Both the position numbers and the translations under genes were made by a program. The notes beneath the pieces are model-generated. The model did not search any database. It was not told where the DNA came from and saw nothing but the letters and a program-made list of their open reading frames with translations. This document shows, piece by piece, positions 8,855-16,898 of a stretch of 64,000 nt of DNA; the stretch's first letter is position 1; the number at the start of each line of letters is the position of its first letter. The stretch is taken from assembly GCA_002366565.1 (NCBI GenBank), contig DFBJ01000012.1, positions 310,001 to 374,000 on the forward strand, in the 5' to 3' direction. This DNA is from Bacteriovoracaceae bacterium UBA3083 (GTDB taxonomy: Bacteria; Bdellovibrionota; Bacteriovoracia; Bacteriovoracales; Bacteriovoracaceae).

Positions 8855-9114
8855 TTCAATTCTCCTATTTTGTAATTCCACTTAATAATCCTCTTGGTGA
8901 AAAGTGCTTCAAAGAATCCTTTCTCTAATCGAGTAGTAATAAGCTTAGTTATGATTAACAGTGCAAGACTAATGCACATAATTTTCCATCCTGAAATTTT
9001 CAGATTAGACATAATTAGATAGTTAAGGCCCAAAACAATCAGATCAGTACGATTTAAGGACGCAAGAATCCTTGCTCTCTTATTTAAGAGAGCTGGATAA
9101 GAAGAGTTTTTCAT
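8851..9114 (-). CDS. virB3: VirB3/TraL-like inner-membrane protein
   Basis: 87 aa with a short basic N-terminus, two closely spaced hydrophobic helices (about 25-37 and 41-58) and a charged C-terminal half (TTRLEKGFFEALFTKRII). Size, topology and position between the pilin and VirB4 genes match VirB3/TraL, which anchors the VirB4 ATPase to the membrane. It begins 8 bp after the pilin stop and shares ATGA with virB4. Confidence 0.7.
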   Translation of the reverse strand: MKNSSYPALLNKRARILASLNRTDLIVLGLNYLIMSNLKISGWKIMCISLALLIITKLITTRLEKGFFEALFTKRIIKWNYKIGELK

Positions 9115-9122
9115 AATTTCTC

Positions 9123-9443
9123 CTAACTAAAGCTTTGGCTTAATGTTGATATTATCTCTAATCCGACATACGAAATAATCGCGAGAGCAAAGATCGTTCC
9201 CACTTTTGGTAAGTAAACATCCTGTTTAAAGTACGAAAGTATGACGAATAAAATCAAGGCAGCTCCTGCTACTGCGTTTGATAGTGGAATAAGATAATTA
9301 TTTGTAATTGTCTCAAATCCATTCTTAAGCTTTGTAAAGGCATAGACATTACCTGATGGGAGCATCAAGCTCCCCATCAGAATAAATGACACGGTAGTAA
9401 AGTATTTTGATGTTTCTACTATTAGACTTTTTATTGTTTTCAT
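9123..9443 (-). CDS. virB2: VirB2/TraA-like pilin subunit
   Basis: 106 aa. A long signal sequence ends near the SGNVYA motif (about residue 35), with cleavage expected after Ala. The mature 70 residues contain two hydrophobic helices (AVAGAALILFVILSYF and VGTIFALAIISYVGLEIIS) joined by a short polar loop with Lys and Asp, as in VirB2/TraA/TrbC pilins. It heads the channel genes and lies 10 bp downstream of the large lipoprotein gene. Confidence 0.75.
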   Translation of the reverse strand: MKTIKSLIVETSKYFTTVSFILMGSLMLPSGNVYAFTKLKNGFETITNNYLIPLSNAVAGAALILFVILSYFKQDVYLPKVGTIFALAIISYVGLEIISTLSQSFS

Positions 9444-9453
9444 TATTTTCTCC

Positions 9454-11331
9454 TTAGTTATGGAAGTTAGAAATCACGCTTGTAATTCCTACCGAGAACA
9501 TTTGAACTAGATGCTTACGCTCACCTCTACTTACAGCACTCCAATTAACAGTTCCTCCCCATTCTCCAAAGTTTTGAGATTCAACTGATAACGGCCATTT
9601 ATTACTTCCGGCCAAGAAGCTAACAAGTCCAGGACACTCGTAAGAAGCTTTTCCACTCATACTAACGAGTTTAACGCCATTAAAAGTACTCTCTCTAAGT
9701 GCATTAATTTTTAACCCTAATAAGTTTTCATCTGTATTTGATATTTCATGAATAGCATTGATATTTCTTATACTTATAGAGATGCCCACATCGCTCCATG
9801 AGAGAGAAACCTTCTTGTCGTTTATCAAATCTACTAGCTTGTATTCTGATCCATTAACAATAAGATAAATTCTTGAAATTTCTCCGCCTAGTTCTTTACT
9901 AAAGCTTAACTTAGTATTTAATTTTTCAAAGATATTAAATGAGACATCGCATTTATAAGGAAAGCTCACACAGTTATGACGACCTCCACATCCTTGATTT
10001 CTAAATACATCAGTCCAATGTTTAATTTTTTCACCAAAAAGACTTTTAGATTCAATAAAAAAAGAAACTTCTGAATTGGGATATATATTACCAAGAATAT
10101 AAGTTTGAAAGTGATCAGTGGTCTTTACTTCATCGCTATAACTAAAGACTTTTTCATCCACCTGAGATGAAAGGTTCTTCCCTAAAATATAAGAAAGAGA
10201 AATTACATCTTCATTAGTAAAATCATGCTCAAGGTAGTGCTTATTGATTCTATTGGTAAAAATAAACCAACTTCCCTTCTTATCAAATGTTCTTAGCTCA
10301 TTAAGATACTCATACTTAGGAAGATTATCTTGGAATTGATTGATACTTTTAAGTTTCTCATTTTCAATAACAAACTTTTTACCATAAAGAGTACTCAGTA
10401 TTTCACTGAACTTCACTCCCTTACCAACCGCCACATAATCAACCCTTGTTTCAAGAGGTGTATTATAAACAACAGGAACTGTCTTATGAGCAATACTCGC
10501 TGATAATGTCCTGTAATCAACTTTAAGGTTTGGAATTTCATAATTAGTAAGCTCAGAGATAATAAACTCACCTTTTTTGAAATAATTTTCTGATATTAGC
10601 TTTGAATTCACATTCTCAAACTTTATTGTCACGACTTCATTCACACCAGATATAATATTTCTCTCTACTCTCTCAGAGTGAATAATTTCGTAACTTTCAG
10701 ACTCATAGTTATAGAATCTAAAACACAACTCAGGGTTAGAAATTTGCTTAAAATCTCCACTCGACTTTAATTTTATTGAATTCTCAAGCTCTACTGAAAC
10801 ATTTGTAATAACAAAATTGTCTTCATTGAAGTACCTACTATACTTCATTACATTTTCTTGAAAGAATCTTTGATCAATGTCTGGATACTTGACCCATGAT
10901 AAGTCATGTTCTTTATATTCTCCCCAGCTATGGTCAGAGAATTTCCCAATAGATGCTGCTGTCCTATAGCTATTCTCCCGTAAGAAGACATTTCCAACTC
11001 TATATTTAAAGTCTGGGTTATTTGCTCCCACTTTTGTGTCTATTTCAAACAGACCTTCATTACCAGTAGTAAGATCTTTATAAGAAACAGATATTTTATA
11101 GTTTTGTAAGAATCTAACCTTAATTTCTGGAAGATCTGCAATAAGAGGGTTTCTCCCAATATTCTTTTCATCTTCATCATTCATAAGATCGCCATCTGAA
11201 TCATGCTTCAGACTTATAGTATCAATCTTTCCTTCTAGTTCTGTTACTTCCTCCTGCTCAACATCTCCATCAGTCTTAACTGAACAGGAAACTAGATTAA
11301 TCGTTATCAGTAATAATATAAATAACTTCAT
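9454..11331 (-). CDS. Large lipoprotein with calcium-binding motif, first large gene of the transfer operon
   Basis: 625 aa. The signal peptide ends in a perfect lipobox (LVSC, Cys16). An acidic linker leads to DSDGDLMNDEDE at 44-55, a thrombospondin-type-3-like calcium site. The rest is beta-rich and not recognised; a CGGRHNC pair occurs near residue 448. Lipidation and the position directly upstream of the pilin gene suggest a surface protein for mating-pair contact or surface exclusion, but this is inference. It is separated from the small ORFs upstream by 72 bp that hold no gene. Confidence 0.6.
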   Translation of the reverse strand: MKLFILLLITINLVSCSVKTDGDVEQEEVTELEGKIDTISLKHDSDGDLMNDEDEKNIGRNPLIADLPEIKVRFLQNYKISVSYKDLTTGNEGLFEIDTKVGANNPDFKYRVGNVFLRENSYRTAASIGKFSDHSWGEYKEHDLSWVKYPDIDQRFFQENVMKYSRYFNEDNFVITNVSVELENSIKLKSSGDFKQISNPELCFRFYNYESESYEIIHSERVERNIISGVNEVVTIKFENVNSKLISENYFKKGEFIISELTNYEIPNLKVDYRTLSASIAHKTVPVVYNTPLETRVDYVAVGKGVKFSEILSTLYGKKFVIENEKLKSINQFQDNLPKYEYLNELRTFDKKGSWFIFTNRINKHYLEHDFTNEDVISLSYILGKNLSSQVDEKVFSYSDEVKTTDHFQTYILGNIYPNSEVSFFIESKSLFGEKIKHWTDVFRNQGCGGRHNCVSFPYKCDVSFNIFEKLNTKLSFSKELGGEISRIYLIVNGSEYKLVDLINDKKVSLSWSDVGISISIRNINAIHEISNTDENLLGLKINALRESTFNGVKLVSMSGKASYECPGLVSFLAGSNKWPLSVESQNFGEWGGTVNWSAVSRGERKHLVQMFSVGITSVISNFHN

Positions 11332-11403
11332 TTATTCTCCAAAATAAGTATAGGAATCTCTCTTGGCCATTTGCCAAGACCTAATTTGTTAATGTCCTGT
11401 GAT

Positions 11404-11586
11404 TTATTTTCCTATTAAAAGATTTGAACTTAAGTATTTCAAAATTTCTTTATTATCACTTGAGTAAGAATCTTTAAGGTGATTATTAAGTTGTTTTAGC
11501 TTTCTTCTAAGATCAGGATTCTTCCTTAACTCTCTTTTTGAGATTGAGCTTATAAATGCTAATACTTCCTGCTTAAGTAATTTCAT
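11404..11586 (-). CDS. 60-aa charged protein in the leader part of the transfer operon
   Basis: Sequence MKLLKQEVLAFISSISKRELRK and so on: helical, basic, no membrane segment. A strong Shine-Dalgarno (GGGGAGGGGAGTC then ATG) supports translation. It lies 12 bp after a 45-aa gene with an equally strong ribosome site and precedes the lipoprotein gene. No family was recognised; it could be an operon regulator. Confidence 0.5.
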   Translation of the reverse strand: MKLLKQEVLAFISSISKRELRKNPDLRRKLKQLNNHLKDSYSSDNKEILKYLSSNLLIGK

Positions 11587-11598
11587 GACTCCCCTCCC

Positions 11599-11736
11599 CT
11601 AGACCATATTCATAATTAATCGTTCAACATGCGTAGCTTTTTGAATTAAATTTTCATTAGACATGATTTCCTTAACAGAAATAGCTCCAAGAATTTCTCT
11701 AAAGTAATGTCTGATATCTTTTGTTGTCCTTTTCAT
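11599..11736 (-). CDS. 45-aa protein, probable first gene of the leftward transfer operon
   Basis: Reads MKRTTKDIRHYFREILG...LIMNMV, ending in TAG. GGAGG lies 9 nt upstream of the ATG. It is followed after 12 bp by the 60-aa gene with its own strong ribosome site, so the pair look like a two-gene leader. The function is unknown; its position next to the divergent control region suggests a regulatory role. Confidence 0.5.
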   Translation of the reverse strand: MKRTTKDIRHYFREILGAISVKEIMSNENLIQKATHVERLIMNMV

Positions 11737-12108
11737 TTTTAATTTCCTCCTAAAAAATTAAAAAGCATCATGCTTACAAAAGACTCTAGGGCCGGTGATA
11801 AAATGATTTAAACTTCAAGGTCTGCACATGGCACCCTACAGTTATATCTCGCCCTTAGATGTTTTCTTTCAACACGCTAATCGTTTCTCAGCTTTACTTG
11901 CTGGTAATAAATCAATGTTTCTGTGAGAAATAATCTATGAGGAGATGTTTATTTTCTCAATACGATTTCTTAAAAGGCTTCAATTTAACTGCCATGGTGA
12001 TTATTTTTAAATACGCATTGACTTAAGCCTTTGAAAACTCGTTATTGATTTCGCCATGGTGGTTATTTAAAGTAAAAATATACTGTTTTTATTTTACAAA
12101 CAACTTTC
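11737..12108. promoter_or_regulatory. Divergent control region between the transfer operon and a regulator gene
   Basis: 372 bp without a credible gene, between the leftward transfer operon and a rightward HTH gene. It holds two 16-bp direct repeats (11991 and 12053), an inverted pair AAAGGCTT (11973-11980) / AAGCCTTT (12025-12032) and a TTTCTCA/TGAGAAA pair around 11884-11928. Operons of conjugative elements are commonly controlled from such a divergent region. Exact promoters could not be assigned with confidence. Confidence 0.5.
11991..12068. repeat. Two direct repeats GCCATGGTGRTTATTT, 62 bp apart
   Basis: Copy 1 at 11991-12006 is GCCATGGTGATTATTT and copy 2 at 12053-12068 is GCCATGGTGGTTATTT, identical in 15 of 16 positions. 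Their spacing is close to six helical turns, which would place both on the same face of the DNA. They lie immediately upstream of the HTH regulator gene and are candidate operators for it. Confidence 0.55.
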
Positions 12109-12966
12109 ATGTTGCTACGAATTATATCAAAAATAAGCATAAACACACACTTTGACACACTTTTAGAAGGATTACGCATCGAAACGATCAATCTAAACGA
12201 AGACATTAACCAAAGAAAATGTATTCAGGTGAAAAACTGTATAGATAGCTATTTATCCAAAAGACCTAATTTAAACCTCCAAAATATTGAAGATAAGACG
12301 ACGGTTGCATATACAACTCTTAGAAGGATTCATAACCTAAAGGGAAATCCTCAACCTGAAACAGTGATTAGAATCTTCAACGCCCTCGGAGAAGATGAAC
12401 TCTTATATAAATATATGAATGAGTTTCATCAGGATATTGCCAAAGTCATGAATATGAACTTTAGCCACAATCAAGAATATCAGTTTGTAGAGGAAAAAAG
12501 TAGAAGCTACTTCACAAGTGAAGATTACTTTCTGATCTTAAACTTGGCCTCTACAAACTCTGGAACAACTGTAGAAGAGGTATCTCATCACCTTGGAGCA
12601 ATTGGTGTTGAAAGACTTAATCACCTTGTCTCTGAAGGCCTTATAATAGCTGATAAGAGTGGTCGTTTCATCGGTGCTAACCATAACTTCAAACTTTCAT
12701 TTGCAGAGACTAAGAAGCGTATAAAAATGTCCATGAAGCATTACAGAATAGACGAAGCTGGCTCTATTCATAACTGGATGAGCTTTCAAACAGAATCAAT
12801 AAATACAGACGGACTTAAAGCATTGAAAAAGCTTAACCAAAAGCACTTCAATGAACGTAAGGATCAGATATACAACAATCCAATGTACAATGGTGATATC
12901 AAACACTATACTGGATCTATATCTAGTACCTTTCTGCCATATGCAGAAAAGGGAGAACTCCAATAA
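12109..12966 (+). CDS. Probable DNA-binding regulator of the conjugative element
   Basis: 285 aa. Residues about 45-95 fit a lambda-type helix-turn-helix (NLQNIEDKTTVAYTTLRRIHNLKGNPQPETVIRIF, split by the turn after the first helix). About 135-190 look like a winged helix (TSEDYFLILNL, then VEEVSHHLGAIGVERLNHLVSEGLI), reminiscent of regulators common in Bdellovibrionota (TIGR02147/DUF4423-like). No Shine-Dalgarno is visible before the ATG, so either the start is weak or the mRNA is nearly leaderless. It is divergent from the transfer operon and shares TAATG with a downstream exported protein, so it could sense a periplasmic signal through that partner. Confidence 0.5.
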   Translation: MLLRIISKISINTHFDTLLEGLRIETINLNEDINQRKCIQVKNCIDSYLSKRPNLNLQNIEDKTTVAYTTLRRIHNLKGNPQPETVIRIFNALGEDELLYKYMNEFHQDIAKVMNMNFSHNQEYQFVEEKSRSYFTSEDYFLILNLASTNSGTTVEEVSHHLGAIGVERLNHLVSEGLIIADKSGRFIGANHNFKLSFAETKKRIKMSMKHYRIDEAGSIHNWMSFQTESINTDGLKALKKLNQKHFNERKDQIYNNPMYNGDIKHYTGSISSTFLPYAEKGELQ

Positions 12967-13319
12967 TGAAAACTCTAAAAAGCCTCTTTATTTTGTCTAT
13001 ACTGACTCTCGGAAGCAACTCATACTCTAAAGGCTCTGCTGAATTAAATCTTTCAAATATCATGGCAATAAGACTTAATAGTGGAAAGCTAATTCATGTT
13101 AATCAAGATGTAGAGTCGATTCAACTAGCGGGAGATCGTGCTAACAAAGTTGACTACGTTGAACTAAGACAAGGTACTATTATAGACTCATACGATATAG
13201 ATCGTGTGATATTAGAAAAACCAAGAGGTACAGTAAACCTTACTGACTACTTAGGATCTATAAGCCCTGATACATTTATGTTACTCGAAAGAGTCCTTGG
13301 TGATGGATCAGGGGGATAA
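12966..13319 (+). CDS. Small exported protein coupled to the regulator
   Basis: 117 aa with a signal peptide (MKTLKSLFILSILTLGSNSYS, cleavage near SYS-KG). The mature part is beta-rich with RLNSGKLIHVNQDVE and a glycine-rich end (LGDGSGG). The start overlaps the stop of the regulator gene (TAATG), implying translational coupling. No known family. Regulator plus secreted-protein pairs like this occur in Bdellovibrio-type genomes, but its role here is unknown. Confidence 0.5.
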   Translation: MKTLKSLFILSILTLGSNSYSKGSAELNLSNIMAIRLNSGKLIHVNQDVESIQLAGDRANKVDYVELRQGTIIDSYDIDRVILEKPRGTVNLTDYLGSISPDTFMLLERVLGDGSGG

Positions 13320-13413
13320 AATTACATAAATCAAAGCTACTAATTGCTCATCAATACTTACCAAGATGTTCCCTATAATCTTTATACCTATAATTTATAA
13401 TTAGCTCATTCAT

Positions 13414-13635
13414 TCATTCTTCTTTTACTTTATAAAAAAATCTATAGAGGTAGATAACTAGGCAAACATCAGTAAGGCCAAACAAAACGATAGCTGAATA
13501 ACCACATATACTAAAGTTAAACAGCTCAATACATCCTGTAGAAAAATACTCATAGTGTTGTATACCTAATGCTATAAAACCAAGAAGAAGAGCAATTTCT
13601 ACCCTCATCTTAAATCCAAAAGAGTTACGACTCAT
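13414..13635 (-). CDS. Two-helix membrane protein, candidate orphan Rhs immunity protein
   Basis: 73 aa with two hydrophobic helices (about 12-30 and 43-65) and a KVKEE tail. Its ATG overlaps, as ATGA, the stop of a reading frame that continues the Rhs tip remnant at 13632-14095. In Rhs loci an immunity gene directly follows each toxin tip, so a small membrane protein here is a good candidate immunity factor for the orphan cassette. The function is inferred solely from this coupling. Confidence 0.5.
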   Translation of the reverse strand: MSRNSFGFKMRVEIALLLGFIALGIQHYEYFSTGCIELFNFSICGYSAIVLFGLTDVCLVIYLYRFFYKVKEE

Positions 13636-14095
13636 AGTGCCTCTTCACATTTTACTGAAGTCTTAGTGAATGGCTCTCCTTTCAGTCTTTCAATGCCTTC
13701 TATTACATTATCAAGTCCGGTATTCACAATTCCACTGGCCTATCACTAGTAGCGTCAGCAATCACTAACGCAATAGCACCTCCTGCAATTAAGCCAATCC
13801 CTCCAGACCCCGCAGCTATAGTTGTACCTGCGCTAATAGCAACGACTCCACCGGCAACACCGACTCCTCCCCCAAGAACAACCTGAACACCCCCACCAAC
13901 GACCTGTAAACCACCTAAGAACTGCTCTGCTGTTATCTTCCCAGAAGGATCAATGTAATGAATAGGGTTATTAAGAACATAGCGATATAGATTACTATCA
14001 CCACCACTAAAACCAATAGGATCAGATGTAAGGAACCGGCCGAGAGCAGGTTTATAATGACTATCGAGAATATTCAGTGAAACGGCTACACTCAT
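13632..14095 (-). pseudogene. Orphan Rhs C-terminal tip, frameshifted
   Basis: The first about 52 codons carry the tail of an Rhs core (YKPALGRFLTSDPIGFSGGD then NLYRYVLNNPIHYIDPSG), closely matching the core end of the 2400-aa YD-repeat protein encoded at 21656-28858. A short Gly/Ala-rich hydrophobic tip follows and the frame ends at 13724 (DATSDRPVEL then stop). From about 13738 another frame stays open (SGIVNTGLDNVIEGIERLK...CEEAL) and ends in TGA overlapping the next gene's ATG. A one-base loss in the GG of AGGCCA would explain this. It matches displaced Rhs-CT/immunity cassettes known downstream of full rhs genes. Confidence 0.65.
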
Positions 14096-14174
14096 GCTAA
14101 CCTTTTGATATTAAAAATAAATTCGCAATCCAAGTTTATCATGTAGCCTTCTAATTTTTTGGATTTTATTGAGC

Positions 14175-14204
14175 TTTTTTGAATTTTTGGCCATATTCTG
14201 GCCA
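14175..14204. repeat. Candidate left end (attL-like) of the 7-kb insert
   Basis: TTTTTTGAATTTTT (14175-14188) is directly followed by the imperfect palindrome GGCCATATTCTGGCCA (14189-14204). The same 14-mer and a 14/16 match of the palindrome recur in the same order at 21167-21206, at the other side of the integrase-bearing block. They may be attachment-site arms; a shared terminator or operator is the alternative. Confidence 0.45.
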
Positions 14205-14210
14205 TTTTTT

Positions 14211-14564
14211 TTATGCGTTTGAAATGCTCTCTAAAAAATGTGTCGGATCGTTCTCTATAATTTGCAATAATCTTCTAGTTGAACCGTTTGGAGAATTTTC
14301 GCCACGCTCCCATGATTTAACAGCACTCGGAGAACATGCAAGAATCGTTGCAAATATAGGCTGACTGACATCAAGAATTTGTTCTCTAATTTTTTTAATC
14401 TTTGTCTTAGAGTATTTTGGTGGTTCTTCGGGTAATTCAAGAGTTTCACACTTTAAAGTCACTTTTCCACGTGCGTGATCAAGTGCTTCTTCTGCACTTG
14501 CGATAAGAAGTTCACCAAAGTTGTCATCAGTTATTTCAATTTTTTTTCTTTTTGTCGCACTCAT
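14211..14564 (-). CDS. higA: HigA-type antitoxin with XRE helix-turn-helix
   Basis: 117 aa. The start at 14564 has AAGGAG seven nt upstream; a start six codons earlier is possible but unsupported. Residues about 50-100 hold a clear HTH: KIKKIREQILDVSQPIFATI, then SPSAVKSWERGENSPNG. The acidic N-terminus is typical of an antitoxin that covers the toxin. It follows and overlaps the RelE/HigB-like toxin by 29 bp, the reversed toxin-first order typical of higBA. It would repress its own operon and neutralise the toxin, which would stabilise the mobile element. Confidence 0.78.
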   Translation of the reverse strand: MSATKRKKIEITDDNFGELLIASAEEALDHARGKVTLKCETLELPEEPPKYSKTKIKKIREQILDVSQPIFATILACSPSAVKSWERGENSPNGSTRRLLQIIENDPTHFLESISNA

Positions 14565-14889
14565 TTTTAACTCCTTCAACAATCTTCTTTAATGCTTTCT
14601 TTTGGTCGGAAGATATATTGTCTAGTTGATCCTTATTATATAAAAATAGTAAATAAGTTCTTTCATGTTTAGGTAAGTCTAAATAAAGAACTCGAAAACC
14701 ACCTCTTTTTCCTTTTCCACGACTTTTATCACTTATTCTAAATTTTCTTACTCCACCTGTTCCACTGATAATATCGCCACGAGATGGGTCTTCTAAAATA
14801 TCTTTCTTTATTGTACTTTCAAGCTGTTTGTCATTTTCTTGATCAACCAACTGCTCAAAAATACTGGTTTCAACAAATGTTCTAATCAT
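14536..14889 (-). CDS. higB: RelE/HigB-superfamily mRNA interferase toxin
   Basis: 117 aa. Central strands KFRISDKSRGKGKRGGFRVLYLDLPKHERTYLLF (split here by the basic loop) and the following YNKDQLDNISSDQKKALKKIV helix are typical of the HigB/'RelE-like, DUF1044' toxins that cleave mRNA on the ribosome. The basic cluster and the YLLFLYNK strand fit the active face. The partner antitoxin gene follows with a 29-bp overlap. A convincing ribosome site is not visible before the ATG at 14889. It sits at the left end of the inserted element. Confidence 0.75.
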   Translation of the reverse strand: MIRTFVETSIFEQLVDQENDKQLESTIKKDILEDPSRGDIISGTGGVRKFRISDKSRGKGKRGGFRVLYLDLPKHERTYLLFLYNKDQLDNISSDQKKALKKIVEGVKNECDKKKKN

Positions 14890-15071
14890 ACTATCGGCTA
14901 CCCCTTATATGACATTTAATATTATATACTATTTAATGTCATATTTATACGTTTATTTCTCTATATATAATATTTTCAGCTATTTAGATTGATTTGTCGA
15001 GAAAAGGAAGAATGTTGGCCCTTCTCAAGACGGCCAAATCCACCATATGATGGCCATACGGAGGCAATAAT

Positions 15072-15236
15072 ATGAAAGCAATTTTCGACATTTTACTATC
15101 AATTATACTAACTATTGGGCTTGGAAGTTTTAGCGCTGATGTTTATCAAGAGATAAAATCGGAGTCTCTTTTAAAAGTCCATGGTGGATTATCATCACTT
15201 GAAACTTTCACTAAAAAACTCACTGCATCGAATTAA
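15072..15236 (+). CDS. 54-aa small membrane or exported protein
   Basis: GGAGG lies 8 nt before the ATG. The protein starts MKAIFDILLSIILTIGLGSFSA, a signal peptide or single transmembrane helix, followed by a polar tail (DVYQEIKSESLLKVHGGLSS...TASN). It lies upstream of the sigma-54-like promoter and the FtsK-like gene. No family was recognised. It is too short for most gene finders, but the ribosome site and clean signal-like start make it credible. Confidence 0.5.
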   Translation: MKAIFDILLSIILTIGLGSFSADVYQEIKSESLLKVHGGLSSLETFTKKLTASN

Positions 15237-15238
15237 AT

Positions 15239-15299
15239 ATTGCATTTTAATATTGCAACCGTGCAATAGCTGCAATATTTTTTGCAATATATATGCAAC
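15239..15299. repeat. Cluster of six TGCA-core motifs
   Basis: TGCA cores start at 15241, 15254, 15262, 15271, 15283 and 15294. Most are embedded in the half-palindromes ATTGCAA or TGCAATAT, which face both ways. They lie 55-115 bp upstream of a sigma-54-type promoter, the usual distance for an enhancer-binding activator site. Confidence 0.5.
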
Positions 15300-15352
15300 A
15301 TTTAACACAGGGTCTCACTTAGTAAATTCAAACTCTTAATTCGAAATTACTT

Positions 15353-15369
15353 TTGGCACACCTGTTGCT
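15353..15369 (+). promoter_or_regulatory. Sigma-54 (RpoN) -24/-12 promoter
   Basis: TTGGCAC, a 5-nt spacer and TTGCT give an exact fit to the RpoN consensus (GG at 15355-15356, GC at 15367-15368, the fixed spacing). Transcription would begin near 15380, about 34 nt upstream of the FtsK-like start at 15414. Sigma-54 promoters need an AAA+ activator bound upstream, and a repeat cluster lies at the expected distance. Confidence 0.6.
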
Positions 15370-15413
15370 CTATAGATTCATTATTAATCGTCATAGAAAC
15401 AAGGAGACTTATT

Positions 15414-16898
15414 ATGGCAAATGAATCACCACAGAAGCAAGATCAATGGGATCGAATTGGAGAAGCTATTTTTGATGGCATCTACAAGTTGATATTAATT
15501 TCTATAAATGGTTTTAAGGAACTGTTTAATTACCCAGCAGCAAGAATTTTTCACTTTATCACCGTTATGTTGGGAATTACGGTTCTCTTAGTTAAGACCT
15601 GTTGGCACGTAAAACTCTTCTACTATATCTTTGAAAATGACTTTGGTGCTTATGTACACAATATAATCATTGGTAAGAATGAAGGAGAACATTTAATCAA
15701 TCTTTTGATTATAGAGTTCTTCTTAGTAACATTTTCTCTTGGGATTATTGCAATATCAAGAAAGAATAAATGGAAGCAGTTTTTTGAATCGTGTAACCTT
15801 AAAAATGGACAGGGTACATACCCAGCTCTTGTAAGTATTGTAAAAGATGGTGATTATAAGACTTCATATTTGTTTAAAGGCAATGGTGTTGGTCTTGATA
15901 GATTTAGAAGTTCACAAGACAGCTTTGAGTCATTGTTGATGAAAAATATCTCTAAGATTGAAAATGGGAAAGACCCAAGTATTATTAAAGTGATTACCAA
16001 TACAAAAGTGCTCTCTTCTCACCTTGGTTACTCAGGCGTATCGAACAAAATGCCTCTAAAAAATTATGAGTTTTATCTAGGCGATACGATTGATGGACTC
16101 AGAAAGACAAATCTTTCAAAGCTTCCCCATCTTGTAATTGCAGGGACAACAGGTGGAGGTAAAAGTTCATTTTTCAAACAGACACTTGTAGGACTATTAA
16201 ATTCATCTAATCATCTGCAAATGTACCTAATAGACTTAAAAGGTGGACTTGAGTTTTCTGATTTTAAGAAGTCTCCAAATGCAAAGATCGTTAAGTCTAT
16301 GGAGGGTGCTGTCACCATACTTGAGCTAATCTGTGCAGAAATGAGCAAACGCTTTAATTATCTTGAAAGACATGGATACAAAAGCATTATACCCAAACGA
16401 GACAAGCTTGATCGTATTGTTGTCGCAGTTGATGAAGCAAGTGTTCTCTACGCCAATAGAGATAAGAACTCCTTTGATTATGAATTATCATTGCAAGCGC
16501 GAGAAATGACCGACAGAATTGCAAAGCTTGGCCGAGCAGCAGGTATTCACTTAATTCTAGCAACTCAAAAAGTCAGTAAAGAAACCATCAGTACATCTAT
16601 TCAAGAAAATATTTCTGCGAGAATGTGTTTTAAAATGAATACCCTTCAAGGCTCACTTGCACTGCTTGGAGATAAATCAGCGATGGACTTACCGGCAATT
16701 GCAGGGCGAGGAATTTGGATGCATGGAAATGAATCTTTTACTGTACAGGCTCCATATATTGAAGATTCTGAAATTAAAGATCAATGTGAAAGTATTGAAG
16801 TTGATCTTCACTCAAAGATGCTTGGCAATGTCCAAAAGCATGAGCAAAAAAGTAAATTAGCAAAGGTCTTAACTGATGGAGAGATTCATCATGATTAA
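15414..16898 (+). CDS. FtsK/TcpA-type DNA-translocating ATPase of a mobile element
   Basis: 494 aa. Two transmembrane helices (about 44-61 and 95-115) are followed by a motor domain: Walker A GTTGGGKS at 244-251, YLIDLKGGLEF at about 271-281, Walker B RIVVAVDEAS with D340/E341, and the LGRAAGIHLILATQ sensor region. FtsK-type membrane ATPases act as coupling proteins in conjugative or mobilisable elements (TcpA, ConQ) rather than in division when they lack the long linker and gamma domain, as here. AAGGAG precedes the ATG. The gene overlaps the next one by 8 bp. Confidence 0.82.
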   Translation: MANESPQKQDQWDRIGEAIFDGIYKLILISINGFKELFNYPAARIFHFITVMLGITVLLVKTCWHVKLFYYIFENDFGAYVHNIIIGKNEGEHLINLLIIEFFLVTFSLGIIAISRKNKWKQFFESCNLKNGQGTYPALVSIVKDGDYKTSYLFKGNGVGLDRFRSSQDSFESLLMKNISKIENGKDPSIIKVITNTKVLSSHLGYSGVSNKMPLKNYEFYLGDTIDGLRKTNLSKLPHLVIAGTTGGGKSSFFKQTLVGLLNSSNHLQMYLIDLKGGLEFSDFKKSPNAKIVKSMEGAVTILELICAEMSKRFNYLERHGYKSIIPKRDKLDRIVVAVDEASVLYANRDKNSFDYELSLQAREMTDRIAKLGRAAGIHLILATQKVSKETISTSIQENISARMCFKMNTLQGSLALLGDKSAMDLPAIAGRGIWMHGNESFTVQAPYIEDSEIKDQCESIEVDLHSKMLGNVQKHEQKSKLAKVLTDGEIHHD

